Source: Chryseobacterium gwangjuense (lineage in GTDB: Bacteria > Bacteroidota > Bacteroidia > Flavobacteriales > Weeksellaceae). Taken from it: a stretch of DNA of 64,000 nt. Below are positions 1 to 8,821 of this stretch, in pieces. The notes beneath the pieces were generated by a model. It made no database searches. It saw only the letters and a list, made by a program, of their open reading frames with translations, and had not been told where the DNA came from. A program made the translations under genes and the position numbers. The number at the start of each line of letters is the position of its first letter. The stretch's first letter is position 1. The stretch lies in the NCBI RefSeq assembly GCF_021311115.1, contig NZ_JAJTNP010000006.1, positions 301,730 to 365,729 on the forward strand, given 5' to 3'.

Positions 1-814
1 TATCCCTTTTGTATCCATTAAAATACTCTTCCAACAACAGTTTTTCATTTTTGATGACAACAATTCCCGTGATATCGCGGAATCTGTTTTCTGCAATTTT
101 TTGGTTTAAAAGTCTAATTTTTTCCTGATTAAATTTTTCTTCAGAGATCTTCCAGTCTCTATTGGGTGCGATTTTTTGGACTGCAATCTGATCTTCTGAA
201 ATATCTTTTTTAGGAATTATCAATTGAACTTCTCCCTGAGCAATCACATTTCCAACTTTCAATGTTGATGTTTTCAGATAAGGTTTAATTTCAATTTTTA
301 ACGTATGACTTCCCGTTTCTAAAGCATCAATTCCACCATTTATTAGATAAAATCTCATCCACAAATACCTTCCCCAGGAATCTTCATTTGTTTTACTGAG
401 AAGAGGAAGTCTGAAACTTGTCTTGACTTTTTTGTTTTCTGCTGTTCCTGCTCCTGAATTTAGATTTTCAGTATAGACTAGTTTTCCATCAACAAAGAAA
501 CTGAATTGATAGTTTCCTTTTTTAAGCAAATCATCTGCAGACAAAGAAGGTTCAAGCTGATGTAAATAATTAATCAAAGAATTGTCAAGAAAAACACGAA
601 TATCGAAATTCTGATCTTCCTGAAATAGGATTTTTTTCTGAAAATCAGTTGCTTTTATATTTCCTAAAGGAATTGCTTTTTCCAGGAAAACAATTGTATT
701 TAAATAATCTTTCTGAACGGGGTTTTCAATTTTCTCAGGTTCAATAATATTTTGAGTCTGGCTTAAAGACAGGCTGAAAGTGAAAATTAAAAGAAATAGG
801 ATGATGTGTTTCAT
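1..814 (-). CDS. Serine hydrolase (beta-lactamase-like), N-terminal part, cut by window edge
   Basis: This open frame starts with ATG at 814 and runs off the left edge, so only about 271 residues are visible. It begins with a signal peptide (MKHIILFLLIFTFSLSLSQT). A beta-rich region of about 200 residues follows, with FFVDGKLVYTEN and YLWMRFYLINGG. Near the edge it reads FRDITGIVVIKNEKLLLEEY, which matches the start of the class C beta-lactamase/esterase-type serine hydrolase domain. The catalytic SxxK lies outside the window. It is probably exported. A TAnnTTTG element at 832-839 gives it its own promoter, separate from the regulator operon behind it. The family call rests on that N-terminal motif only. 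Confidence 0.75.
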   Translation of the reverse strand, partial: MKHIILFLLIFTFSLSLSQTQNIIEPEKIENPVQKDYLNTIVFLEKAIPLGNIKATDFQKKILFQEDQNFDIRVFLDNSLINYLHQLEPSLSADDLLKKGNYQFSFFVDGKLVYTENLNSGAGTAENKKVKTSFRLPLLSKTNEDSWGRYLWMRFYLINGGIDALETGSHTLKIEIKPYLKTSTLKVGNVIAQGEVQLIIPKKDISEDQIAVQKIAPNRDWKISEEKFNQEKIRLLNQKIAENRFRDITGIVVIKNEKLLLEEYFNGYKRD

Positions 815-831
815 TGTCAATTTTATCTAAA

Positions 832-839
832 CAAAAATA
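832..839 (-). promoter_or_regulatory. -7 promoter element (TATTTTTG) of the serine hydrolase
   Basis: The minus strand reads TATTTTTG, a full match to the Bacteroidota TAnnTTTG element. It lies 17 nt before the ATG at 814. This spacing fits a short 5' leader and supports the chosen start. Confidence 0.6.
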
Positions 840-896
840 TAAAGTGATTGTGGGGAAAAATAGAATGAAATTAACATTTGAAAATTAGCCTGAAAT

Positions 897-1697
897 TTAT
901 TTTAAAAGCTTTTTGTATTTCAAAGGAGTAATCCCAATATTTTCTTTAAAACAGCGAATAAAATGACTCTGATCTGAAAATCCGCATTCCAAAGCAACTT
1001 CGGATAAAGATTCAAACTCATTCAAAAGTTTTAAAGATTTTTCAACTTTTAATTTCCTAAGATATTCTCCCAGATTACATTGAAAATGCTTTTGGAAGTC
1101 ACGACTCAAATGCATGGGATGGATGTTCAGGTTTTTAGAAAGTGCTGTCAAATTCAATTGTTCCGTACAATTTTCATGTAAAATCTCATCAATTTGCTTC
1201 ACCCAAACCGGTTTTTTATCTGAGTTGTTTTTTTGATGGGGTAATTGATCGAAAATATTCAATACAAGTTGATTGATAGACAGGTTGAATGAGTCATCAT
1301 TCAGTTTTGTTTCTTTGAAAATCTGATAGACAAGTAATTTTACAGTTGGGTTTTTAATAGTAAAGCTTCCTTCAATCTGATCTTTTGAAAGCTGAAATTT
1401 TTCAAACCATTCTTTCGTGATTTCAATGTGAAATCCTCGCGTGAAAACATCAGGTTTTATATTATAATGGGCGTCTTCCCAATGATGATAGAGTAGTGTG
1501 CCTGCTGAACAGTCATAAACTTCTTTTTTGTTCCCTTCGCTCATATTTCCCTGAAGCAGAAAAGTGAAATATGGATTTTCGTGATAATGCCAGTCTACAA
1601 AAGAATGAGTGTACTCTGTGTCTGTAAAGGTGAGTCCATCGAAACTGAGTGTTTCATGGGTTTGCCCAAAAAATTCGCCATTACGAAGGTTTTTCAT
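897..1697 (-). CDS. AraC-family transcriptional regulator
   Basis: The product has 266 residues. Residues 1-100 look like a cupin-type sensor domain (YHENPYFTFLLQGNMSEG, LLYHHWEDAHYN). The last 100 residues form an AraC double helix-turn-helix, with the first helix pair around NLNIHPMHLSRDFQKHF. The second carries the signature VALECGFSDQSHFIRCFKENIGITP. It should be a cytoplasmic DNA-binding regulator. It is the second gene of an operon: its ATG at 1697 is one base after the TAA (1701-1699) of the upstream HTH gene, suggesting translational coupling. The effector and targets are unknown. The neighbouring serine hydrolase is a possible target. Confidence 0.9.
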   Translation of the reverse strand: MKNLRNGEFFGQTHETLSFDGLTFTDTEYTHSFVDWHYHENPYFTFLLQGNMSEGNKKEVYDCSAGTLLYHHWEDAHYNIKPDVFTRGFHIEITKEWFEKFQLSKDQIEGSFTIKNPTVKLLVYQIFKETKLNDDSFNLSINQLVLNIFDQLPHQKNNSDKKPVWVKQIDEILHENCTEQLNLTALSKNLNIHPMHLSRDFQKHFQCNLGEYLRKLKVEKSLKLLNEFESLSEVALECGFSDQSHFIRCFKENIGITPLKYKKLLK

Positions 1698-1698
1698 A

Positions 1699-2625
1699 TT
1701 AGAGTTTGTGTTTTAAATTTTCAATCTGTTCATACATCTTATTGAAAAACACTTTTCTGTCGCGATTTCCGGAAGTACCTAAAGATTTTGAATTTTTAAT
1801 CTGGTGCTCAAAATAATTCTTTGTTTCGCTACAGGTTTTGGCATCATTAATCAAAATATATCCAAACATATTCGTTGGTAAAGCAAAAAGAGACTGTTGT
1901 GGATGATGAAAAAAGATGTCATTCGAAAGATGCATCAATTCATTTTCGTACAGATGAAATTTGGGATGGTTTTCCGTTTTTTCTTCAATATATACAATTA
2001 ATTCCTTTAATTCTTCTAAAATAATCTGCGCTTCGTTTTTTTGTAAAAGTCTCGTGTCATAGTAGTACGAGATCTGTTGTAAAATACTGGAAACGGTCAT
2101 GTCATTCCATAATTCTATCACGTTTTGCTCTTCATATTTTTTCCTTAATTCCTGTGTGTTGGCTTCAAAATGAGGTGGAGAAAACTGCAAAAAAGGAACG
2201 AAAACCTGTTTGGCATTCAGTAAATTCATCCAGACATAAATTTTGAAACGGGAAAGTAAGGTGTCTGAAAGGGTATAAAAAAACGGAATGTCTTTCGCGG
2301 AGTAATAAATTGTGATTCCGTCAGCAAGAGGTAAATTTTCAAAAACGTTCAGATTGTTCTTAAAAAAAGACTGTAAATCTTCAGTTTCAGTTACAGCAGT
2401 AGTTTTTTGTGCCAAGATTTGATGATCTGAAGTTAGGAACTGATCCAAAGAGATCTGATAATATTTTGCCAGTTCCAATGCTTCTTCAAAACTGAATTTT
2501 GCTTTTAGGGAAGTTCTTCTGTGTGCTGCATCATAGCTTATATTGAGAATATTGGCAATCTCGTCATTCAAAGATTTGTTGACAATTTTTTTGCGAATTT
2601 CTTTGAGAAAACGTTCCTGATGCAT
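1699..2625 (-). CDS. HTH-domain regulatory protein, first gene of regulator operon
   Basis: The product has 308 residues. Residues 1-64 resemble a helix-turn-helix DNA-binding domain (IANILNISYDAAHRRTSLKAKF followed by FSFEEALELAKYYQISLDQF). The remaining 240 residues are helical and resemble no enzyme I know. The gene is divergent from the lipoprotein gene at 2730. The intergenic region has two copies of a palindrome, TTTGTGATTTTCACA, each overlapping a -7 element, so autoregulation is plausible. It is followed immediately by the AraC gene. I infer a cytoplasmic transcription factor of unknown signal. Confidence 0.7.
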   Translation of the reverse strand: MHQERFLKEIRKKIVNKSLNDEIANILNISYDAAHRRTSLKAKFSFEEALELAKYYQISLDQFLTSDHQILAQKTTAVTETEDLQSFFKNNLNVFENLPLADGITIYYSAKDIPFFYTLSDTLLSRFKIYVWMNLLNAKQVFVPFLQFSPPHFEANTQELRKKYEEQNVIELWNDMTVSSILQQISYYYDTRLLQKNEAQIILEELKELIVYIEEKTENHPKFHLYENELMHLSNDIFFHHPQQSLFALPTNMFGYILINDAKTCSETKNYFEHQIKNSKSLGTSGNRDRKVFFNKMYEQIENLKHKL

Positions 2626-2627
2626 GC

Positions 2628-2644
2628 TTTGTGATTTTCACAAA
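2628..2644 (-). promoter_or_regulatory. Palindromic operator overlapping the regulator's -7 element
   Basis: TTTGTGATTTTCACAAA is a perfect inverted repeat (TTTGTGA-3-TCACAAA). It overlaps the minus-strand -7 element TAAATTTG at 2641-2648 and lies just upstream of the ATG at 2625. A protein bound here would cover the start of transcription. The paired copy at 2681-2697 supports a real operator. The binding protein is inferred to be the 308-residue HTH product. Confidence 0.6.
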
Positions 2645-2680
2645 TTTAGAAATTTATTTTAATTTTTTTTCGCATTCATA

Positions 2681-2697
2681 TTTGTGATTTTCACAGA
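2681..2697 (+). promoter_or_regulatory. Second copy of the operator, over the lipoprotein promoter
   Basis: TTTGTGATTTTCACAGA repeats the first 15 bases of the operator at 2628. It overlaps a plus-strand -7-like element, CATATTTG, at 2677-2684 (one mismatch to TAnnTTTG). In both copies the TTTG of the -7 element is the first half of the palindrome, so the geometry relative to each divergent promoter is the same. Confidence 0.55.
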
Positions 2698-2729
2698 TAA
2701 TTTTGGTTTAGAATTTTAAGATAATCATT

Positions 2730-3278
2730 ATGAGAAAAATATTTTTTTGCCTATGTCTCGTCTTGACGATGTTTAGTTGTGCAGGTTTCAAAAATGTTGA
2801 TAATAGTAATGTGGGTTTAAACAAAAATAATTTAAGCGCTATAGATGGAGATTACAGTAATTATCCTGTTGATGGACAGTTGGGTTACATCAATGGTCTT
2901 GTTGATATTTTTGACAGAAATACGAATATGTTCATTTTTAAGGATAAGTATGATACAAGAGCTATAAATCTGAAACTAAAAATGATCAATGATAAAAATC
3001 TGAATGTAAAAATTTATAAAAAAGAAAAATTATTATTTGATAAAGATTTGAAAGTGAAACTAAAAAATGATGGTTTTTTATATTTAAAAGAGAAAAGATT
3101 TATGCTGGAAGGAATTCCATTGGTTTTTGGTGGCTGGAATTTTCAGAAATCTCGTTTTACCGTAGATGAAAATAATAATCTTCATATCCAGACCAACTAT
3201 TTTTTCTGCAATGGAGTATTTATCATTATAAGCGATTGGAAAACCTTTCATTATGATTTAATGTTTAAAAAAATGTAA
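2730..3278 (+). CDS. Putative lipoprotein, function unknown
   Basis: The product has 182 residues. It starts with a lipoprotein signal peptide ending in FSC, with Cys17 as the likely lipidated residue. The rest is a small beta-rich region with many lysines and no motif I recognise. It should sit in the cell envelope. The next gene (CDP-alcohol phosphatidyltransferase) starts 2 nt after its stop, so the two are likely cotranscribed. It is divergent from the HTH regulator at 1699-2625, whose operator copy overlaps its promoter. Confidence 0.65.
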   Translation: MRKIFFCLCLVLTMFSCAGFKNVDNSNVGLNKNNLSAIDGDYSNYPVDGQLGYINGLVDIFDRNTNMFIFKDKYDTRAINLKLKMINDKNLNVKIYKKEKLLFDKDLKVKLKNDGFLYLKEKRFMLEGIPLVFGGWNFQKSRFTVDENNNLHIQTNYFFCNGVFIIISDWKTFHYDLMFKKM

Positions 3279-3280
3279 TC

Positions 3281-3880
3281 ATGAAAACAATACCCTATAT
3301 TTTAATATCCATACGATTTATTCTGGCACCCATCATCTTTTTACTGGCTTATTTCCAGGGTGAAGAATCCAGGTTTTTAATTTTAATAGTAATGTATTTA
3401 GGATTATTAACCGATATCTTTGACGGAATTATTGCCCGGAAAGTGGGTGTTTCCTCAGAAAAATTACGAAGATTAGACAGTCAGACCGATTTGGTTTTCT
3501 GGCTTTCGCTAGGGTTTGCAGCCTATTTTTTGAATCCTGAATTAATAAAAACTGAATGGAAAGGAGTTCTTTTAATCTTTGTTATGGAAGCGCTTTGTTA
3601 TGTTGTCAGCATCTGGAAATTTGGGAAAGAAACGTGTACCCATGCTTTTTTGTCGAAAATGTGGGGGTTGAGTCTGCTTATTGCTTTTACTTATTTAATC
3701 GGATTTCAGCAGGCGGGTTGGGCTTTTTATACAACAGTTGTTTTGGGGTTTATCTCTCACATCGATGTTATTTTGATTATTCTGTTGCTCCCAAAATGGC
3801 AATATGATGTTCCAAGTTCTTACCATGCCTGGAGAATCCGGAACGGAAAACAGAGAAAAAAGACGATTTTCTTTAATTAA
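3281..3880 (+). CDS. CDP-alcohol phosphatidyltransferase family protein
   Basis: This 199-residue integral membrane protein has about five or six hydrophobic segments. The family motif is visible as DIFDGIIAR at residues 45-53 followed by Asp66 and Asp70, giving the metal-binding acidic residues of DxxDGxxAR...DxxxD. The Gly normally found four residues before the third Asp is Leu62. Such enzymes transfer a phosphoalcohol onto or from a CDP-linked lipid or polyol in the inner membrane. The substrate cannot be read from sequence. It follows the lipoprotein gene by 2 nt. Confidence 0.85.
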   Translation: MKTIPYILISIRFILAPIIFLLAYFQGEESRFLILIVMYLGLLTDIFDGIIARKVGVSSEKLRRLDSQTDLVFWLSLGFAAYFLNPELIKTEWKGVLLIFVMEALCYVVSIWKFGKETCTHAFLSKMWGLSLLIAFTYLIGFQQAGWAFYTTVVLGFISHIDVILIILLLPKWQYDVPSSYHAWRIRNGKQRKKTIFFN

Positions 3881-3970
3881 TTACTATTTAAAGCATCGTT
3901 TTTCATTAAATAATTGATAAATCATTTTTTAATTAAGACAGTGTAATCATCAAGTTGCGCTGTTTTTTTG

Positions 3971-3978
3971 TAACTTTG
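3971..3978 (+). promoter_or_regulatory. -7 promoter element (TAACTTTG) of asnS
   Basis: TAACTTTG matches TAnnTTTG exactly and lies 38 nt before the asnS ATG. TTG at 3955-3957 is nearby, but its spacing is shorter than usual for a -33 element. Confidence 0.6.
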
Positions 3979-4016
3979 CACTCATTAATTTTTATACGAA
4001 AATTTATAATCGACAA

Positions 4017-5465
4017 ATGAAAAAGCAGACCATTAAGGAAATCCTACAGGATTACAAGAAAGTATTACATCATGACATTACGGTTTACGGTTGGGTAAGA
4101 GCGTTCCGTTCAAATCGCTTTATAGCGCTTAATGATGGTTCTACGATTAATAATTTGCAAATTGTTGTTGATTTTGAAAATTTTGACGAAGAAGTTATTA
4201 ACAAAATCAGTACGGCTGCATCTTTGAAAGTAGTTGGAGAAGTAGTAGAAAGTCAGGGAGCAGGACAAACTGTAGAGATTATTGCTAAAAAGATTATTAT
4301 TTTAGGAGATAACTTTACTGAAGAAAGAGATAAAACAATTCTTCAGCCTAAAAAACACTCATTAGAAGTTCTAAGAGAGCAGGCGCATTTAAGATTCAGA
4401 ACGAATTTGTTCGGAGCGGTTTTCAGAGTGCGTCACGCAGTAAGTTTTGCGGTACATTCATTCTTTAACCAAAACCAGTTCTTTTACATCAACACGCCTG
4501 TCATTACAGGAGCTGATGCAGAAGGAGCGGGAGAAATGTTTGGAGTAACCAACTTTGATTTAAACAATATTCCTAGAGATGAGCAGGGAGATATCGATTT
4601 CGCTCAGGATTTCTTTGGTAAAAAAACAAACTTAACGGTTTCAGGACAGCTTGAAGGAGAAACGGCGGCAATGGGATTAGGAAGAATTTATACTTTCGGA
4701 CCTACTTTCCGTGCAGAAAACTCGAACACAACGCGCCACTTGGCAGAATTCTGGATGATTGAGCCTGAAGTTGCGTTCAACAATCTTGAAGATAACATCG
4801 ACCTTGCGGAAGATTTCTTAAAATATGTGATTCAGTATGTGTTGGATAACTGTAAAGATGATTTGGAATTCCTAGATAAGCGTTTTGAAGAAGAACAAAA
4901 ATCTAAGCCTGAAAAAGACAGAGCAAAAGAAGGATTAATCGAAAAACTTCAGAATGTAATTGCTAAACGTTTCAAGAGAGTTTCTTATACGGAAGCGATT
5001 GAGATTTTGATGAGCTCTAAAGAAAATAAGAAAGGAAAATTCCAGTATCCGGTTGAAAACTGGGGAACAGACCTTCAGTCTGAGCATGAAAGATATTTGG
5101 TTGAGAAGCATTTTGAAAGTCCGGTAGTTTTATTTGATTATCCGAAAGAGATCAAGGCATTCTACATGAAACTGAACGATGATAATAAAACAGTTGCGGC
5201 AATGGACGTACTTTTCCCTGGAATCGGAGAAATCATCGGAGGTTCTGAAAGAGAAGCTAGATTAGACGTATTGAAGCAAAAAATGGCAGATATGCATGTT
5301 GATGAGCATGAACTATGGTGGTATTTAGACACCAGAAAATTCGGTTCTGTTCCGCATGCAGGATTTGGATTAGGGCTTGAAAGACTGGTTCTTTTCGTAA
5401 CGGGAATGACAAACATCAGGGATGTAATTCCTTTCCCAAGGACACCGAAAAACGCAGAATTTTAA
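4017..5465 (+). CDS. asnS: Asparagine--tRNA ligase
   Basis: The product has 482 residues, a normal length for the family. Residues 1-110 form the OB-fold anticodon-binding domain ([20 protein letters not shown]). The class II catalytic core follows, with motif 2 in [20 protein letters not shown]. Motif 3 is at the C terminus ([12 protein letters not shown], then [12 protein letters not shown]). It charges tRNA-Asn with asparagine in the cytoplasm. The gene has its own TAACTTTG promoter and a strong terminator directly behind it, so it looks monocistronic, with rpoN downstream. Confidence 0.97.
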   Translation: MKKQTIKEILQDYKKVLHHDITVYGWVRAFRSNRFIALNDGSTINNLQIVVDFENFDEEVINKISTAASLKVVGEVVESQGAGQTVEIIAKKIIILGDNFTEERDKTILQPKKHSLEVLREQAHLRFRTNLFGAVFRVRHAVSFAVHSFFNQNQFFYINTPVITGADAEGAGEMFGVTNFDLNNIPRDEQGDIDFAQDFFGKKTNLTVSGQLEGETAAMGLGRIYTFGPTFRAENSNTTRHLAEFWMIEPEVAFNNLEDNIDLAEDFLKYVIQYVLDNCKDDLEFLDKRFEEEQKSKPEKDRAKEGLIEKLQNVIAKRFKRVSYTEAIEILMSSKENKKGKFQYPVENWGTDLQSEHERYLVEKHFESPVVLFDYPKEIKAFYMKLNDDNKTVAAMDVLFPGIGEIIGGSEREARLDVLKQKMADMHVDEHELWWYLDTRKFGSVPHAGFGLGLERLVLFVTGMTNIRDVIPFPRTPKNAEF

Positions 5466-5471
5466 AAATAA

Positions 5472-5503
5472 AAAAAGCCTTAAAGTAATTTTTAAGGCTT
5501 TTT
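5472..5503 (+). terminator. Intrinsic terminator after asnS
   Basis: The stem AAAAAGCCTTAAA pairs with TTTAAGGCTTTTT around a 6-nt loop. It begins 7 nt after the asnS stop codon and ends in a T run. Confidence 0.85.
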
Positions 5504-5623
5504 CGTTTATTTAAATAGTTTATTATAAAGTATTGTAATACAAAAATCGTGCTAAAAATTATTATTCTACAAATAAATTTATTAAATTCGTAGAATATGT
5601 TATGTTAAAACACAAAGACAAAT

Positions 5624-7087
5624 ATGCTTAAACAACACTTACAACTCAAATTAGGACAGAAGCTGGCGCCTCAGCAAATCCAGTTGATGAAGTTGATTCA
5701 GCTTCACACATTGGAATTTGAAGAGGAATTAGAGAGAGAGTTAGAGGAAAATCCGGCGTTGGAAATAGCAAAAGAAGATTCTAAAGAGGATGATTACTCA
5801 TCTTTGGAAGATTCTTACGAGAATGAGGGTACAGAAAGCATTGAAACAGATTTTGATGTGAATGAATATCTTTATGATGACGAACCTAGCTATAAAACAG
5901 CATCTAGTAACTATTCTCCTGATGATGAAGAATTTGATAATGAAAGTCTTCTGACGGAAGGTCAGTCTTTATATGATTATTTAATGGAACAGATTCATCT
6001 TGTAAATATTACAAATGAAGATGTGAAAATTGCAGAATACGTCATAGGAAATCTGGATACAGATGGTTATTTAAGAAGGGAAATTAAATCAATTGTAGAC
6101 GATTTAGCTTTTTCTCAAGGGATTTATACAACGAAAGAAAAAGTAGAGGATATTCTTGAAAACTATATTCAAAAGCTTGATCCGTCTGGTGTGGGAGCAA
6201 GAAGCCTGCAGGAATGTCTTCTTTTACAGATAGAAAAGAAGGTAAGTTCTGATAAAGCGGTTTCTTTAGCCGCAAATATTTTAAGACATCAGTTTGATGC
6301 GCTTACGAATAAACATTATAATAAGATTATTCAGAAGTATGATATTGAGGAAGAGGATCTGAAGGATGCACTGGATGAAATCTCAAAATTATCTCCCAAA
6401 GTAGGAGGGAACTTTGATACTCAGACGATTACAATTAATCAAGAGATTATTCCCGATTTTGCGATTCAGGTAAAAGATGGACAGGTCATTCCGATGCTGA
6501 ATAGTAAAAATGCTCCGACTTTAAGAGTTTCTGAAGAATATAAAGATATTTTATCAACGTATTCTCATGATAAAAACTCTGCAGAGCACAAACAGGCTGC
6601 TTTATTTATCAAACAAAAACTGGATGCGGCGAAATGGTATATTGATGCCATTAACCAGCGTCAGAATACCTTGTTGCAAACCATTAATGCAATTGTAAAA
6701 TTCCAGAAGGATTATTTTATTACAGGTGATGAGAAATCATTAAAACCAATGATTTTAAAGGATATTGCAGATATTACCGGTTTTGATATTTCTACTATTT
6801 CCAGAGTGGTTAAAAGTAAATATGCAGATACGCCAAACGGAATCGTATATCTTAAAGATTTATTTTCTGATAGTTTAACGAATGATGATGGTGAGGAAGT
6901 TTCTACTAAAGAAATTAAAACTCATCTGCAGGAAGTTATTGGTAAGGAAAATAAAAGAAAACCATTAACGGATGATGCTTTAGTGGTAATTTTAAAAGAA
7001 CAGGGTTATAATATTGCAAGAAGAACAATCGCAAAATATCGTGAACAGTTGAATATTCCTGTAGCAAGATTAAGAAAAGAACTTTAA
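5624..7087 (+). CDS. rpoN: RNA polymerase sigma-54 factor
   Basis: The product has 487 residues. Region I is seen at the start (LKLGQKLAPQQIQLMKLIQL, then LEENPALE). An acidic region II follows at about 60-115 (DDYSSLEDSY, DDEEFDNES). The core-binding region and C-terminal HTH come next, and the RpoN box reads ARRTIAKYREQLNIP near the C terminus. It directs RNA polymerase to -24/-12 promoters and needs enhancer-binding activators, none of which are visible in this window. It is flanked by terminators at 5472 and 7096, so it is probably a single transcription unit. Confidence 0.96.
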   Translation: MLKQHLQLKLGQKLAPQQIQLMKLIQLHTLEFEEELERELEENPALEIAKEDSKEDDYSSLEDSYENEGTESIETDFDVNEYLYDDEPSYKTASSNYSPDDEEFDNESLLTEGQSLYDYLMEQIHLVNITNEDVKIAEYVIGNLDTDGYLRREIKSIVDDLAFSQGIYTTKEKVEDILENYIQKLDPSGVGARSLQECLLLQIEKKVSSDKAVSLAANILRHQFDALTNKHYNKIIQKYDIEEEDLKDALDEISKLSPKVGGNFDTQTITINQEIIPDFAIQVKDGQVIPMLNSKNAPTLRVSEEYKDILSTYSHDKNSAEHKQAALFIKQKLDAAKWYIDAINQRQNTLLQTINAIVKFQKDYFITGDEKSLKPMILKDIADITGFDISTISRVVKSKYADTPNGIVYLKDLFSDSLTNDDGEEVSTKEIKTHLQEVIGKENKRKPLTDDALVVILKEQGYNIARRTIAKYREQLNIPVARLRKEL

Positions 7088-7095
7088 AAAATAAT

Positions 7096-7125
7096 AAAAA
7101 AGCATTTCAATTGAAATGCTTTTTT
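7096..7125. terminator. Bidirectional terminator between rpoN and acyl-CoA ligase
   Basis: A perfect palindrome (AAAAAAGCATTTCAA and its complement) has A and T tracts on both sides. It serves the rpoN gene ending at 7087 and the convergent ligase gene ending at 7138. Confidence 0.85.
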
Positions 7126-7137
7126 TGTGTTTGAAAT

Positions 7138-8760
7138 TTATTCAGTTATATCGTCTAAGCCTAACTCTTTTATAGAAACTTCTCTCATTTCTACTTTTCT
7201 TACTTTTCCTGAGATGGTCATTGGGAATTCTTCCACAAACTTCCAGTATTTAGGTACTTTATAATGAGCAATTCTTCCTTTACAATAATTTAAAAGTTCA
7301 TCTTCAGTTACATTAAATCCTTTTCTTACTTTTACCCAAGCCATCACTTCTTCTCCGAATTTTTCACTCGGAACACCGATGATCTGAACATCTAAAATAT
7401 TAGGATACGTGTATAAAAAATCTTCAATTTCTTTTGGGGAAATATTTTCTCCGCCACGAATAATCAAATCTTTAATTCTTCCGGAAATCGTAATATAACC
7501 TTCTCTATCCATTACGGCCATATCTCCGGTATGCATCCAACGCGAATCATCGAGAACTTTTTTGGTGTTTTCGGGATCATTCCAATACTTCAGCATGACA
7601 GAATATCCTCTTGTACACAATTCACCATGTTCACCACGTTGAAGTGTTTTCCCGTTTTCGTCAACAATTTTTATTTCTAAATGATTCTGAACGGTTCCTA
7701 CAGTATTTACTTGCTTTTCAAAGGGAGTTCCAATTAAAGTCTGAGTAGAAACAGGTGAAGTCTCTGTCATTCCGTAACAGATACTCATTTCTTTGATGTT
7801 CATTAAGTTTTCTACTTTTTTCATGATTTCAGGCGGACAAACAGAACCTGCCATTACTCCGGTTCTCAAACTTGAAAAATCAAAAGTATCAAAATCTTTT
7901 ACGGCTAATTCAGCGATAAACATGGTGGGAACTCCATATAATGAAGTGCATTTTTCTTCAGAAACAACTTTTAGGGTGATTTCAGGATCAAAGCTATCGT
8001 TGGGAATGACCATGCAAGCGCCGTGAGACGTACAGCAGATATTTCCGATCACCATTCCAAAACAATGGTAAAAAGGAACCGGAATGCAAACTCTGTCTTT
8101 TTCCGTGTATTTTAAGCGTATTCCGATAAAATACCCGTTATTTAAAATATTATGATGAGAAAGTGTTACGCCTTTTGGAAAACCTGTTGTCCCTGAAGTG
8201 TATTGAATATTCACAGGGTCATCAAATTGTACATGCTCTTCAAAACTATGTAAAATATCATCGGAAATTTCCTGTCCGTTATTCAAAAAATCTTCCCAAT
8301 TGTCATCAAAGAATACCTCTGATTTTAAAGTTGTACAGAATTCTTTTGCATCAGCAATCATATTTTTATAATCGCTGGATTTAAAAGCTAACGAAGAGAA
8401 AATATGTGACATTTCAGACTGGTTGATCACAAAGATCAGCTCACTGGTCCTGTACGCAGGGTTTATGTTGACCAGAATAACACCAATTCTTGCTGTGGCA
8501 TACTGCAAAAGAACCCATTCGTAGCGGTTGGTAGACCAGATTCCGATGCGATCCCCTGCTTTTGCTCCAAGAAATATAAGTGCTTTTGCAACGGCAGTGG
8601 TTTGGTTATAAAATTCCTGATAAGTGGCGCGATAATTTTGATGGACGCAAATTAAAGCTTCCTGGTGCGGAAATTTTTCTACAGTGTTCTTTAGATTGGC
8701 TCCAATAGTTTGTCCCAACAACGGAATGTCAGAAGCACCATGAACATAAGATAAAGGCAT
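7138..8760 (-). CDS. Acyl-CoA synthetase (AMP-binding, ACSF2/FadD-like)
   Basis: The product has 540 residues. The AMP-binding P-loop is YTSGTTGFPKG around residues 188-198. Other adenylation motifs follow: YGMTETSP, then WMHTGDMAVMDREGYITISGRIKDLIIRGGENISP. The C-terminal lysine motif is in MTISGKVRKVEMRE. It activates a carboxylic acid, probably a medium-chain or long-chain fatty acid, to acyl-CoA through an acyl-adenylate in the cytoplasm. Chain length cannot be set from sequence. It stands alone, convergent with rpoN. Confidence 0.9.
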   Translation of the reverse strand: MPLSYVHGASDIPLLGQTIGANLKNTVEKFPHQEALICVHQNYRATYQEFYNQTTAVAKALIFLGAKAGDRIGIWSTNRYEWVLLQYATARIGVILVNINPAYRTSELIFVINQSEMSHIFSSLAFKSSDYKNMIADAKEFCTTLKSEVFFDDNWEDFLNNGQEISDDILHSFEEHVQFDDPVNIQYTSGTTGFPKGVTLSHHNILNNGYFIGIRLKYTEKDRVCIPVPFYHCFGMVIGNICCTSHGACMVIPNDSFDPEITLKVVSEEKCTSLYGVPTMFIAELAVKDFDTFDFSSLRTGVMAGSVCPPEIMKKVENLMNIKEMSICYGMTETSPVSTQTLIGTPFEKQVNTVGTVQNHLEIKIVDENGKTLQRGEHGELCTRGYSVMLKYWNDPENTKKVLDDSRWMHTGDMAVMDREGYITISGRIKDLIIRGGENISPKEIEDFLYTYPNILDVQIIGVPSEKFGEEVMAWVKVRKGFNVTEDELLNYCKGRIAHYKVPKYWKFVEEFPMTISGKVRKVEMREVSIKELGLDDITE

Positions 8761-8821
8761 AGATTAAGATTTGATAAAATAAAATTAACAATTATATCTT
8801 TATCTATGGCAGGTAAGGAAA

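Noticed and set aside
3556..3807. 83-codon frame inside the CDP-alcohol transferase gene.
   Set aside because: It is in another frame of a gene with a clear family motif.
5564..5596. Inverted repeat ATTCTAC...GTAGAAT upstream of rpoN.
   Set aside because: Only 7 bp with a 19-nt gap in AT-rich sequence, so chance is likely.
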